DNA from: Kalaharituber pfeilii
Taxonomy: Eukaryota; Ascomycota; Pezizomycetes; Pezizales; Pezizaceae
Assembly: GCA_015179045.1 (NCBI GenBank)
Contig: WHUZ01000011.1
Coordinates: 620,001 to 684,000 of the forward strand
Length of the DNA stretch: 64,000 bases
Direction of reading: 5' to 3'
Part shown: positions 25,238-37,522 of the stretch, piece after piece
Position numbering within the stretch: position 1 is the stretch's first letter
Layout: each line of letters starts with the position of its first letter
Notes under the pieces: generated by a model
Database searches by the model: none
What the model was told of the DNA's origin: nothing
Seen by the model: only the letters and a program-made list of their open reading frames with translations
Position numbers and translations under genes: made by a program

Positions 25238-27205
25238 GGCTCTGGCGGTTCTGTGTTTTGACAAGTGACCAGTCTAATTATCTCTTCTCCGGCAAGGTTT
25301 CACCTGCACATTTTTTGTCTTCTTGCTTGTTTTTCTATCATTCGTATTATATTTTTCCAGAACCTCTTTTTTGTTACATGCAAGTTTTTTTGCGGTAATT
25401 TGGGCCATTTGTCTTTTCGTTTGTTTGGTTTACGTTTTCCTCCGGGCTGGCCTTCGTGAGTATTTCTAAACAAGCGATTATCACTGCAATCCCTGCCACT
25501 CATGAGGCAAGTGATTGAAGGTTTGCACTATCAGTTTTGCGATAGCGTTCATTGATGTCATTTTTTGCCTCACGTCATTATATCCATTAAGCGAGGAAGG
25601 AGGGCTATCTGATTTATCTTTGGTCTTTGGGAGTGGCTATGGCTGGGTTATTCAAGGCGACCTTAAATCCTTAATTTTTTTATTTTGGTTTTACTTTGGC
25701 GGAGAGAGTTCTCAAGATTGATTTTATTTTTATTTTTATTTTTTTTACCCCTACTCTACTTCTTGCTCTGCTTTCGCCTCACCTACACCAAACTCCTCCT
25801 TGTGCTAACGATCATGGAGCGGCGTTATAGCTCTGAGCGACGACGTCGATGATGCGGAAGAAGGACTTTTATATCTTGACAATGACATGGTGGAGCTTTT
25901 TGATTTCACGACCCTACAATTACCTCGCTAGCGATCCAGGGTCCAAAAAGCACTCAAACACGCAAACTCCACCTTTACTCCCGCGTCGATGATTTCACTT
26001 CGTTTATCGAATTTTATTTGTTTTCATTTGTTGTTTCCGCCATCATTTTTTGTGTGTTTGTTTTAGTTTACGATTCTTCCTACATGGCTTTTTAACGACC
26101 GTTACGAAGGTTATGACAATGACTTTATACCTATATACACGATTGATGATGGAAAATACTTTTTTTTTTTTTTTTTTTTTTACAAAAAATTTTTACTTCA
26201 CTTTCTCTTTCCCCACTTTCTTCTATTCTCATTTATTTTATTTTGTTTTTGAATGTTTCTGGCTTGACGAAATTTTGATTTTCTGGACAAGAGGAAAAAT
26301 TGCTATTGGATGGGATGGACAGTAGGACAGGAAGCATATTTTGTGCTATTGGGAGATTGGAATACTGGGCTTCAGAACGGTTGGACTTGGGTTACATTAC
26401 TGCGGCATTGAGCATTGAGATCTTTTCCTAGCACCAATAGTGCATGCAATGTAGGGATATGGTAAGGCAATGTTCCAAGGCTTTGTGGACAAGACAGGGC
26501 GTACAGTGTGCATGTCCTTCAGATTGAAGAGATAATCTAATATGATTTGACGTTAGTTGATATGAGATGCATATTTACATAACTGGGAAGGTGCATTAAG
26601 GATGTAAGGCGCCCTTCTAGTGAAATACAGTATATACGAGGCTCAGATTGTGGGAGTGGTGTCTTTGAACGAACTTGCAACCTGGAGGGGATTAGAATGC
26701 AACATGTAGTCATTATGCGTGGAGCACAGGAATGCTGATGGAAAAAGTAGGGCGTCCGATGCATGTGCAGAAGCTAGAGAGCAGATAGGTAAGTAATTGC
26801 AGCTGCAGGTAAGGAATAAGGCAATGTTCGTAAGTTGAGGTTTGCTGCCATGCGTAAGCTTGCGTGCGGGGAATGAAGAAAGATAGCCTGGCTCGAGGTT
26901 GGGGCTAGGCAATATAGTGGGATTCCGTCCAGCTAACAGAGATTCTGCTTGGTATTATGTCCTCACTTAGCTATACTTCAACGATAAACATCTCTGGGTC
27001 ACCTTTTTTAGTCATGAGATCCAATAGCTCCTCCAGGCCAGGAACTATAAATACAAACATTAAAATGAGCATTTTCTTCGGCCGAGATTGGAAATTGCAA
27101 GCATGGAACTGTAGTGTATGTGATATGTTTGCTAGGTACATCGTAGTTATCGAAACTAAGGAAGCTTCTGATGTTATATCATACCGAGCTAGGCTTGGTG
27201 TACTA

Positions 27206-27218
27206 TAGTCTCGTAACC
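27206..27218 (-). repeat. dispersed motif GGTTACGAGACTA (reverse)
   Basis: Reads TAGTCTCGTAACC on the plus strand; the exact 13-mer recurs in the other orientation at 48884-48896. Confidence 0.6.
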
Positions 27219-27240
27219 AGACAGCTGACTAGTTGTACTG

Positions 27241-27300
27241 GGTGGGGGGATTGCGGTGGGGGATTGCGGTGGGGGCATTGCGGTGGGGGGATTGCGGTGG
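27241..27300. repeat. G-rich minisatellite, ~14-bp unit
   Basis: Four tandem copies of a 13-14 bp unit of the form GGTGGGGGNATTGC plus a partial fifth. The regularly spaced G runs could form a G-quadruplex on the plus strand. Confidence 0.9.
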
Positions 27301-29783
27301 ACGGGTCAATTGCGAATGGGGCTGGGATCGGCGCGTACAGTGTGAATCCAAAGCTGTGGCCAGAGGAAAGCACATAACTTACCTACATGAGATGGTTGTA
27401 TACAACTGTGTACCCAACTGGACTGACAAGGCCGTCCGGGAAACGAAAGATTCGAAGGGGGAGGTTCATGGGGTGCTGAGATGGAGTGGAATTGGAATGC
27501 AAGTGGCGTTATGGCGGTTGCTTGATACTGTAGCTTCTGATTATGAAACTTAGTTCAGGTTGATTGTAAGGGCTGGAAGCTTACCCAGACTTCCATACAT
27601 GGGTGCTTGAGGGAGTTTGGAGGGGGAAGAAGGACACATGAGGTAACGAGACTGGGAACAGAGAGGCGGGGCGAGGCATTATTGCTACTATCAATCTGAT
27701 CTGGATTGTTATAGAGATCATTATCAGGTCGCAACAAGTACGCTATTAATCCTTCGAGTTCTCAGTGTTTCATACGTCCAGATGCACTCTAGTCCTGGCA
27801 CGCGCAGAAGCAAACGTTGAACATATAAATTATATTTAATTTAGGGCTGATATACTTGATAGACTCTATGTGCACAATGATCGATGTTTCATAAAACCCC
27901 ATCTAACTGGCTCGCAACTTAGTCTGGTCGGTTGGGGTTGGGTTATGTGGTTCAAGGCGACAAAGGTATGTGACGGTTACCCATCTCCTCAAGCTGGGAA
28001 CGCTTGACTACCCTTTATGGACGCAAACCTGCTGTCACCTAATCGAACCAACCTTCCCACGGTGCAAAATGCAAATCAATTGCATAATTTTCAGGCAAAA
28101 GTCACGGATTGAGACAGGGAGAAAGTTAATCAACTGCAACAAGCTGTGGAAGGCATAAAAGAAGAGTTCCGTCTTTGTTTTGATCAATTTTATTAATTTT
28201 CCAGAGAATTTGTATCTCCTGTTTCGCATAGTACTAATTGACGTGCTTATCAGAAAGACAGTCGATCATTACTTTCATTACACTTACAGCACAATGCATC
28301 TTGTGGGAATAATATGCCTCTTCGTTACCCAAACGGAGTTCAAGGTGCGGCGATGCACGCGAGAGGACTTGGTTCCACTCACTGTTAATCTTGCTCTAGA
28401 ACTATGTACTCATAATTGAGTATAATCCGAGCCCTAGTGCCCGAATGTCAGCAGCTTGCAGCTGCACTTGGGCTCCCAGCCCTGCTTCCGAATATGACAG
28501 TTGCAGATCACCGTCAACGAATTGCAACATGCCTCGCTGTCTCTATCAATATATGTCTTTCTAGGACTTTTGGTTGAGTTAGAAATATTCGGAGTTAACG
28601 CATCCAATAATGTAAGTGCTTATAAGTAGTAGTACTTGTATGTTATGCCAGCTCGTATGTCAAAACGTCATGGAATAAATAGTCTGGTTAAACAACCTCA
28701 AATGCAGCAGCATATTTCACATGGCGAATGCAGGGCGCTCAGTGCGGTCTACGACGCAGGGGGGGAGTCGATGGAACATCGTCACAGCAACTGTATGTGT
28801 TGGCGTTCTAAAAGGGGTTTCCAGTTTGCAGCGCAGTTAATCTGGGAACATTGAGCGAAATATCTCGCGCAGGCAAGTCTGGCGCTGAAAGCGGCCAGTT
28901 CACATGTGACATTGCATGCATGGGGGCCAACTCAGGCTTGACTTGTGTAATCTCCTGCGTTTTAACGACTGTAACTGTAAACTGTTATAAAGTGCTTCAT
29001 ATCACACTCCTGCACCCAATCAATCTCTGTGGTAACCCCGTTCATGTATGTACCTCTGTGCTTACCGAATATGTATATACTCTGTGTCAATATATCGCCA
29101 GATGCGTGCAATCTGAAATTCCGAGAATTTGAATATAGGTGATGATGTGGAACATACCCAAGTGATCAATCTTGGTACGCCGGATCGTGGGACGCACGGG
29201 TAATTTACATGTCAATTGCGACGTCAGTGAAACTGAATGTCCATGACCACTTGGTAGCGTCTGACAGCTTGAGATCCATATTAGAATTTAGTAGTATCTT
29301 GTGTATGATTCGTTGTTTCATGGATCTACGAGTGCGCAAATTGGAGGCTGAAGCCCACCATCAGAATGTTACGATGATGTTTTTAGAACGTTAAGTTTCG
29401 ATGACGTTTGACATTCTGTGCAGTTCTGACAACTATTCCCGTGCAAGACTAGCGTAGTCCTCTTCCTAAACCTCACTTAGGAAAGGTTGATAATGACAAA
29501 TCTGAAGGAACTACTGTAAATGTACCACTTATCCCCTGTGCATATTCACTCAAATCTATACTACTAATTTGATTTTTGAGAGTGGTTTATAGACAGGCCT
29601 CAAGAACATGTACCTAAGTGTTTTGCTGATGGTATCACGTGATACTGAATGAATATTGTTGCAACTGTAATAATATTTTTTTTGGTTTGTGTTTGTGTGT
29701 GTGCGTGGGGGGGGAAGGCAATTGAGCTTTTCAGCTCTGCCCTTTTTATTATTAGATCTACCACTAATATTTGATTTAAAGAT

Positions 29784-30583
29784 TTAGCTGGCATCTGACT
29801 TTTGATGTTTACAACTTCCTGACTGGCATCGCAGGATACTATAAGGCAATTTGTCAATTCTATTTTGCTTAAGATAATGCACACCAAGGAAACTACGATC
29901 GGACAGAAAACAGGATAACATACCTCGTCATTCCACCAGTCCTCAAAGAATGTCTTTACCCTATCTCCTCTTATTGCTGCAAGCTTCTTGCCCTCCACAG
30001 TCTTCATCTCCCCGGCCAGCCGTCCCAGCTTGTCCCAATAATGGTCAACGATACCCTGCCACCCGTCCTGCGGCCGCTTAGCTGTCGAAAATGTAATAAC
30101 ACGTGCAATTCCCATCGCGCCAATCGCATCGATTCGATCCGCGTCTTGGACAACGGCTAGTTCGGGAAACTGGGCAGCAAGCCGTCTGACAGTATCGGGA
30201 TGCTTCTTTTCATTGGAGAAGGAGACATTGGAAACTAATCGCTGAACATGCGCGGCTAGGGCTTCAGGTGCGGAGATTGATAAGAAAAAGCTCTCGACAG
30301 CGCCTCTGGTACTGGCAGCATCTTGGATGTCACTATTATATTTCTTGTCGCCAACATCGTGCAATAGAGCAAGAAGGGTGATGATGTTCCGGTCACATGT
30401 AGCTTGGAATTCAGCGGTGGATGAGTCGTAGATTTTATGGGCAAGGTTGACGACCCGTTGGAGATGGGCAAAGTCGTGAGATGCATCGAACGAAGGCTGG
30501 GACATGTACTCCTCGACAAATTTCAACGTCTTCGAGATGATTAGGGGCATCTCTGAAGCTGAGTATTGAACGGACGAAGCCAT
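29784..30583 (-). CDS. HD-domain metal-dependent phosphohydrolase
   Basis: Two exons, 29924-30583 and 29784-29822, give 232 residues; the intron starts with GTATGT after Asp-Glu. The HD fold is clear: first His in SHDFAHLQRV near residue 35, the HD doublet in LLALLHDVGDKK near 75, and the downstream Asp in VVQDADRIDAIGA near 145. These residues bind divalent metal in the superfamily. The closest described type by layout is the YedJ/YpgQ-like group, one member of which hydrolyses nucleoside triphosphates, but the substrate here is unknown. The second exon is only 12 codons (ends KHQKSDAS); reading through the intron instead would add an unrelated hydrophobic tail, so I prefer the spliced form. 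Shares a divergent intergenic region with LCL3. Confidence 0.85.
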
Positions 30584-31567
30584 GACTCCGGGACTTGCCG
30601 ATTCTGTAGGCCGCTAATAGGACGAGTATTATTGGGGTGGGTGGGGAGGGGAGGTGGGGCTGGGGGGTTTAACAGTGAATGGTGGGTTTCGCGAGAATTG
30701 TATGAACCGTTGTGTTGATGTCTGGTGCTCTATTCCCTACATACTAGAGTAGCTTTATGTTCGTGCAAAAATCAAAGGGTCGCCGATTGAGGCATGCGAA
30801 TTTCCATGGCCTGCACAGTACTTGGGGCACTCCTGCGGTTCCGAGCGTCCCTTGTCGGAAACAAGCAGTGCCGGTGTATGCATATTGCTGTACCGGCGTC
30901 AAGAGTAACTACAGCCTCAGGCTTGGGGTCAGTCACCGGCGTCAAGTATGATACCAGGTCTCGTGCCAGGGCATTGGCGCAGCAAGGACAGGCTTGGCGA
31001 GGCGCAGCCGCACTGCTTATATAACACTCCTTATCGATAACAGCGCCAAGCCGCTATGCGCGCTATGAGACTTGCCCTGGGGTCCCTGGTTCCGACCCCA
31101 GACGGCGAGTGCTCTTCATTCTTAACGTTTCAGGGCCTGCGGCTCTGCGCCAAAAGTATGGGGAAGAGGAATGAGAATGAGAAGCACTTGTATAAACGCG
31201 TACATAGTGCGAGACGAGGGAACAAGATGCGTGATAATTGGCACGCCGGCTGGAACAATTTCTGCTCACAAGAAACAGCCCCTGGGCCACACCCCAGTAT
31301 ATCAGTGCTCCCATGATCCCCCCCTCTGCACCGCTCAGAGCTAGAGCTCCCACCCTGTCTCCATCCCCGCCCCCCATTGCCGTATCCCCCCTATCCCCTC
31401 AGATTGGCTCCCCGGTCCAAGTGCAGCAAGCAACCGTAGGAGCCTTGAGGGCGGCATCTCTCCCCTTGCGGCGCTCAGTGCCGAAATTGAATTGCTACGT
31501 TCCCGATTCGCAAATCCGCCCACTACAACTAGCGTATCACTCTTCTGCTCCCTGAGCAGCATCCGAC
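30584..31567. other. divergent intergenic region HD gene / LCL3
   Basis: Holds both promoters. The plus-strand frame at 31238-31555 is Pro/Ala-rich low complexity and I do not call it. No other feature seen. Confidence 0.5.
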
Positions 31568-32806
31568 ATGAGATGGCCATGGGAAATAGACAAGGACAAT
31601 AAGCCGCCGCCGCCAATATGGTCAAAGGAGTTCTGGACAGATCCAAAAACGTTCCTTACACCTCGGGTCCTCATCCCGGCGTCTATCCTCGCAGCTAGCT
31701 CTCTAGGACTCATCCACTTTTATAGGGGATACGTGCGGCGGATACCCGATACGTCACAAATTTACCCCAACTTTTTCCGCAAGCGGTCACTTTTTGGAAC
31801 TGTAACAAGTGTCGGAGATGCCGACAATTTCAGGCTCTACCATACTCCAGGGGGAAGGCTATTGGGGTGGGGCTGGTTTCCGGGGAGAACGGTGCCTACA
31901 GACAAGAAGGAGTTGAAGGAACGCACGGTAGGCTTACGATTTGTCCGAATGTGATGTATTCTATATCAAATTTGAAGCTCGAATACAAGATTATTTCCCA
32001 CATCGTTATTATTACTTCTCATCAGTGTGCCTTGATGTCTGTAAACGGTAACGGAAAGCTAAAACCAGTTTCGATAGGTCCACATTCGTATTGCGGGTGT
32101 AGATGCTCCCGAATGCGGTCATTTCGGCAACCCTGCCCAACATCACTCTGCGGAATCGTTGGAGTGGCTCAGGAACTACATTCTCGGACAGAGAGTTCGT
32201 GCATACATATACCGACGGGATCAATATGACCGAGTTGTTGGTTCGGTCAAGATATGGAAGGGCCTATGGAGGAGAGACGTAGGTCTGGAAATGCTGAGAG
32301 CAGGGATGGCCGGCGTGTGAGTTTCTTTGCGTTCTATATCAATAACCTCCACTGGGAGTGCTGATGCATGCTGGGAGTCCCGGTAGTTACGAAGCAAAAA
32401 CTGGAGCTGGTGAGACTGGCAGTCAATTGTTCTGTGCCACTTTGGGGGAATGCTAATGTTGGTAGAATTTGGGAACCTTGAGGAGACATACCGTGCGGCA
32501 GAAGCAAAAGCAAAAGCTCAAAGGAAGGGAATATGGCGTCGTAGGGGACGTTATGAGTCACCTGGCACATACAAGAAGAATCTCAAGCAATCTGAGCTAG
32601 CTGGAGGAACAACCAATGGAACTTCAGCAGTGAAGACAGCCGGCACCAAAGCAAGCACCACTAAAGCAGGTAATACTGCTCTGCCTGGTACTGGCGGTAC
32701 TACAAGATCGGGTGCCAAGGCAGGGGTTGTGGTTGTAGGGAAAACTGGTTCGAGCGCAAAGGTATCAACGTCAGCAGCAGCAGCAAAGAATAAGAAGAAG
32801 CTATGA
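31568..32806 (+). CDS. LCL3: membrane-anchored staphylococcal-nuclease-like endonuclease
   Basis: Four exons, 31568-31927, 32078-32316, 32387-32409 and 32466-32806, close to 320 residues. The N-terminus matches fungal LCL3: WPW motif, [17 protein letters not shown], then a transmembrane segment (about 36-54) and YVRRIPD. The nuclease fold follows: [15 protein letters not shown], then [14 protein letters not shown] with the family's Arg and Glu, then [16 protein letters not shown] with the second Arg, and [24 protein letters not shown] near the end of the domain. The third exon is only 23 nt. The last ~75 residues are a low-complexity Thr/Ala/Gly/Lys tail. Family members are Ca2+-dependent nucleases predicted at mitochondria or other membranes; the yeast gene is linked to chronological lifespan. 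Confidence 0.93.
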
Positions 32807-33498
32807 GTCTCATGATATGACTTTCAACTCGCCTTAGATGTAATAACTGCGAAGTAGTGTATACTATGTACTGTATAAGTGTATAGCGTTACGACTTAAT
32901 GTAATGGACGAAACGTTTTGGATTATGGAGAATTTATAGAGGCACTGGACATACTTCTGTCATTATCGGCTGCGACATGCTTGCCGTCACACCATGTCGG
33001 GCTTTGTGACTAGTCACAGCCCAGCTTTGTTCCTAAAATAACCCAAGCTTTGCTCTGCAGCTCAGTAGTCTGGTTGCAACCAGACTAGCACCTCAGGCCC
33101 TGGAGCTTTGCCCCAATGCTCCACTAAGCCCCGATCCGCCCCTCAGCCCCTCGACGCACGTAACGTCTTGAGACCCTGTCCCCTTGCCGCCTTCGTGAAA
33201 GAGGGCAACAATTCTCTTCTCTTCACCCTGATTCTCTTCTACGGATTTGTACACGTCTGTATAGTTACCGATCATCGATACCACGGCAATACTCTTGAGC
33301 GTAACAAAGTCTTCGCTGAAAGAGTTGATCAGCCTGGCTTGAAGCCACTTGAGATCTCCTGAGCTGCTGCGTCGCAGCACACCACCCCAACCACACCACA
33401 CATCCATCAACATCCATTAAGGAACAATTGTCCCTAACAGCCAGGAAAAGCACAGTTTGTCAGAGTACCTAATCCCCAAATAATCCCATTTCCTCACA
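32807..33498. other. intergenic, SEC9 upstream region
   Basis: Contains the 22-bp perfect palindrome at 33066-33087 and presumably the SEC9 promoter. No gene seen. Confidence 0.5.
33066..33087. repeat. 22-bp perfect palindrome of the dispersed motif
   Basis: TAGTCTGGTTG followed directly by its reverse complement CAACCAGACTA. Each half is an exact copy of the 11-mer scattered at four other sites in the window. Confidence 0.85.
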
Positions 33499-34795
33499 AT
33501 GAAGATATTCGGCTTCGGCAAAAAAGATAAATCCACCCCCCCACCCGCCCCGGAGCAATCCAGCTTCAAGCCCCCACCACCAGCTCAATCCTCCAACCCC
33601 TATGCTCAGCAGCCAGCCCAAGCATCTAACCCATATTTACAATCCTCATCTCCTGCCAACACTGGTGGTTATGGCGGCTACGGCGGCTACGGCGGATATG
33701 GCCAGAAAGATGAGAAGAAAGACGAAGACGCCAATAGGGGCGCCCTTTTCGGGAACCGTGCACGGTCACCCGCACCTTCATACCAGTCCGCGGCACCGAG
33801 CTACACCAGCAACTCTGGAAATTCTGGGGGATACGGTAGCACGACGACGGGTGGTTACGGCGGCTATGCATCTACACGCACAGACAACGATCCAACCCGT
33901 CAACAGCTGTTCGGGAACGCGCCGACCAAGCCTCAGGCTTCTACAGGTGGCTATGGAGGCTACAACACTTCCACCTCCGGATCCACCGGCGGCTACGGGA
34001 CCCAACAACAATCCTCCACTGAGGTTGGCGACGAAGAAGAGGACGTTAACGCCATAAAACAACAAATCCGCTTCACGAAGCAGCAATCCGTCAACTCTAC
34101 CCGTCGCGCCCTTGCCACCGCCGCCGCGGCGGAAGAAACTGGGCGCAGCACCCTTGCCCGCCTCGGGGCCCAGGGCGAGCGTATTACCAACACAAGTAAG
34201 AATTTGGACCTGGCCAACAACCAGAACAGGCGCGCGGAAGAGACGACGAGGGAGCTCAAAACGCTCAACAGGAGCATGTTTGCGGTGCATGTCGGCAATC
34301 CGTTTAATTCAAGCAGGAAGGCCGCCGAGAAAGAGGCGGAAATTGAGGAGAATTATCAGAGGGAGCTCGAGGAGAGGGAAAGGACTAGGCTGCAGGGATA
34401 TGAGAGTAAGAGGACTATAAACGAGGGCTTAAGTAGCGGTAAACCTGGCTACGGTGGAGGGTACAAAACAACTACGGGCATGTCAAATGCGGAGCGCGCC
34501 AAGTATCAGTTTGAGGCGGATGAGAGCGACGACGAGAAGGAACAAGAGATTGAGCATAATTTGGATCAGATCGGGGCGGTTGTGGGAGACTGAAGATCAT
34601 TAGTGAAAAGGCGAATTCGGAGATTAAGAGGCAGAATGCGGAGATTGATGAGGTTATTGAGAAGGTACGGATATTACATTGTGTTGCAAAAGAGAAACCG
34701 CTGCGGGATGTACCACTAACTGCGTTTTCTTCTAGACTGACCGTGTCGGCCTCGGTATTGCCAGGAACACACACAAACTCAACCAAATCAGATAA
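33499..34795 (+). CDS. SEC9: plasma-membrane t-SNARE (SNAP-25/Sec9 type), apparent frameshift
   Basis: Qb,Qc-SNARE that pairs with syntaxin and synaptobrevin to fuse secretory vesicles with the plasma membrane. The N-terminal ~170 residues are Pro/Gln then Gly-Tyr repeats (GGYGGYGGYG). The Qb helix spans roughly EEEDVNAIKQQIRFTKQQ to ELKTLNRSMF, followed by the family's NPF motif. The Qc helix begins KEQEIEHNLDQIGAVVG, but the frame then hits a TGA at 34591. One reading frame over, coding resumes at once (LKIISEKANSEIKRQ ... DEVIEK), crosses an intron (34665-34735, branch CACTAAC) and ends TDRVGLGIARN ... LNQIR at 34795. Exactly one codon is short by one base near 34582-34590, beside a GGG run. 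Read as annotated, the second SNARE helix would be lost in an essential gene, so an assembly error is likely; a true mutation is possible. Confidence 0.9.
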
Positions 34796-35382
34796 TCACT
34801 CTCGAAGTATATCTGGAATTTGTGCAACATGTGCTTGTGCACAATCTCCCACTGCTCCACTCCATATTACCTGGGATGAAGAATTGGTGCTAGATCAAGG
34901 GTGTAATTCCATATGTTTTGTATCGGATCTATATATTTTTGTTTTCCGTGCTGGGGCTCGCTTTAGTTATGAATACATACATCTTTGTCTTATTTTTTTT
35001 GGGCTTCATTTGATCAGAGTCAGAGAATTGACTGTTCATAAGAACATAAAAAGCCATATCTTGATCCTGTGTAGCTATAAATCATAGAAGGATGAAAAGG
35101 GAATATTAAGTAGCCGTAACGCTCTGGCGTTTTGCTCAGGAAGGGTTTTGTATGTAGCTGCGTCGTTGAGGATAAGGTGTTGCATAAATATATTTCCGGC
35201 CAAAAAGACAGCGGGTATACAATGGGGCCGGTCATAGCAAATAAAAGAAAACGCCAATTATCCCGAGATAAATGATTATAAGTAGCAAACTCAAAAGAAC
35301 AGTAGGGGTAATGTTAGAAGTTAACATATCATATTTGAACAAAAAGCGAAACAAATGAAACGGGCAGGAGCCCATAGCTCGG
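34796..35382. other. convergent intergenic region
   Basis: 3' flanks of SEC9 (plus) and the Vezatin-like gene (minus). T-rich stretches and short frames only. Confidence 0.5.
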
Positions 35383-37522
35383 CTATGTGTGCAGCGAGTC
35401 GGGCGCGCTCTTGACCGGAACTTTTCTCTGTTGCGCTGGAGGCCTACTTTCAAGTACAGATTGCAGCTCTTTCACCAAATTCACACCGGCCTCTGCCTTC
35501 TTTCGCTCTTCCATAATTCTCAGGCGCTCCTCCTGTACTTTCCGTATCCTCTCCTCCCTAGTCATGGTGCTCCTGGGTCTCTGACCTTTCGGCTCCGCAA
35601 CTGCCTCAAACACCAATTCTGTCTTCCCATCATCATCTTCGGATGTAGCCCGATCCTTGAGCTTGGAAACTGCTTCAACACCATCACTAGGGAACAACCC
35701 CCAACTATTCCTGGGCGTATCTCCAGCAAGGACATCATTGTTCGACAAAATAGGGCTCATAGGGAACATGAGCGAGCTCCTATTGCTCACATCACCACCC
35801 TGCTTATCAATACTCATAAGTAGCATAGCTCTTCCAGTCTCCCACTCATTCATGAGCGCCTGCAAATCTGATCCTATGGAGTCGTAATGCGCAAGCAAAT
35901 GTGGGCCAAATTCCACTAGGTCGACAGATTCCTGCAGGGTTCGGTCGGACTCCTCGCGAAGGATCTGCATTTTTGCTTGCAAGCCGCGAAGGGCTTGAGA
36001 AAGTGAATTGAGTTTGCGTAGTTGTCCACTCCAACGCTCCTTATTTGGCGATAGTTGTGGACTTCTGATAGACGGGGACGGAGGAATGTTAAATTCTGGA
36101 GCAAAATTGTTAGCTCAAGAATGAAACAATATCAGTATGTGCAATACTTACTCTCCTCCTCTTCGAAGTGTCTTTGTAGTTTCTTCCCTACTTCTCCCAT
36201 CAATGAGCCCAGAATTTTGAGCTGTGCAACCACTGTACGCCAAGTAGCGAAATCAGAATGCCCTCCATTAGCATCAAGTGCTAGTAGGCAGCACAAGAAT
36301 ATCTTTCTTGCCGTATGTAACCTATGTAAAAATGTTTTAAGCGCTTTCAAGCCTTCCATATCCTCAAATTCATTCTCTTTGATTCCAGATTCAACTTGCT
36401 CCAGATCATCGCTTCGAATGTCGTAAATATCATAATATTTGTCGAGATCATGCTCTTCTGTCAACTCCCGGAGCTGTCTAAATGCATGACTATAAGGGAC
36501 TATACATAGATTAAGGGAATCAAGCACTGAACGTCGTAGGCGAGCGCAGCGCTTTGTCCTGTGATCTCGCTCGATTCGAGAAATTGGGGGTAAAGGCATA
36601 CTCCTAGAGATATTTTTAGTATGCCAACTATGGAAGAATCGTAGGAAACCCTACAGTCGATAGCCTCTCGACACAAGCTCAACCTCCTGAATAAATGTTA
36701 TGGCATTTGATACGAGTATATCATATGCCTGATTGTTCTCCACAAATTGAGTGGCGAGCTCAATAGCCCGTCCGCGCAAAGTTCGTAACCACCTCCGCCT
36801 AGCATTGCTGAATAAAAATACTCCAATTATTGATATTCCAAGAAGAGCAATGACTGTCCTTCCCATGCTGATGAACCCATATTCTCCACCTTCGGTCATA
36901 TATATCCAACGTAAGAATCCCGCACCCGTAACTATGCAAATACCATTGACGGTCATATATCTCTCTTTAGCAAATCTGGGACCAAAGAAAGCGGCAGATT
37001 CGCTGTCATCCTCAGTGGGCACTTGCAAAGAGTCTCCAATCCTGCGATTATAATGAGATACATTGATGTGTTCACTGAGTAGTTGCGAGGCAACAATAAT
37101 GTATCTGAATCGCTCCAGGAATCGAGCATTCTCGCTTCTAGAAAGATGGGAGTCGGCAAATTTCTGCAATCACTAGTTAGATTGAATTCGTAACGAGAAG
37201 AGCTTGGAGACATGGAAAAATAATACCGAGAATAGCTCATACAAGTAGTTTCGCCTCCTCCATCCAGGTCCGTGTAATCGTAAGCTTTTCAGGCGCTTTG
37301 AATTCAATCGCGGATGGGTAGAAAATGAGTTTGGTGCAAAGGACAAATTTGCGTCCATCGGCTCCACGAAGGTTGAAGGATCCACGCCCCAGTCGTTGCT
37401 ATTTTCCCCATTTCCTGCATTGTAACGGCAGCAAGTCAGCGGAATCACTGGGTGAAGCGCATAATTAACGAACCTTCAAGGTATTCGGCTAGTGGAGTAT
37501 CCCTATAGATGATGGGCTCCAT
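35383..37522 (-). CDS. Vezatin / peroxisomal myosin-binding-domain protein
   Basis: Five exons, 37474-37522, 37227-37414, 36655-37163, 36152-36603 and 35383-36095, close to 636 residues with every phase matching. A cytosolic N-terminus is followed by two hydrophobic spans at about 149-168 (MTVNGICIVTGAGFLRW) and 181-198 (TVIALLGISIIGVFLF), then an Arg-rich stretch and a long helical region (LVSRGYRLSMPLPPISRIE, RRSVLDSL, HTARKIFLCCLLALDANG). The C-terminus has coiled-coil-like segments (TREERIRKVQEERLRIMEER). This order fits the fungal Vezatin domain family, described as the myosin-binding motif of peroxisomal proteins such as yeast Inp2, the receptor for class V myosin. Recognition is from motif memory; the peroxisomal role is inferred from the family. 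Confidence 0.82.

Larger units (their letters stand above)
25238..29783. other. gene-poor region with AT-rich 3' flank
   Basis: The first 1.1 kb is strongly T-rich (including a T21-like run near 26160) and looks like the RING gene's 3' UTR and downstream flank. A G-rich minisatellite lies at 27241-27300 and a dyad-motif copy at 27206-27218. I see no supportable gene; frames are short and motif-free. Confidence 0.5.

Noticed and set aside
31238..31555. 105-codon frame before LCL3
   Set aside because: Pro/Ala/Ser low complexity, ends just before the LCL3 start; more likely promoter or 5' UTR.
34579..34595. A 17-nt GT..AG intron that would bypass the SEC9 stop
   Set aside because: Far below the minimum intron length, and removing it would delete conserved helix residues.
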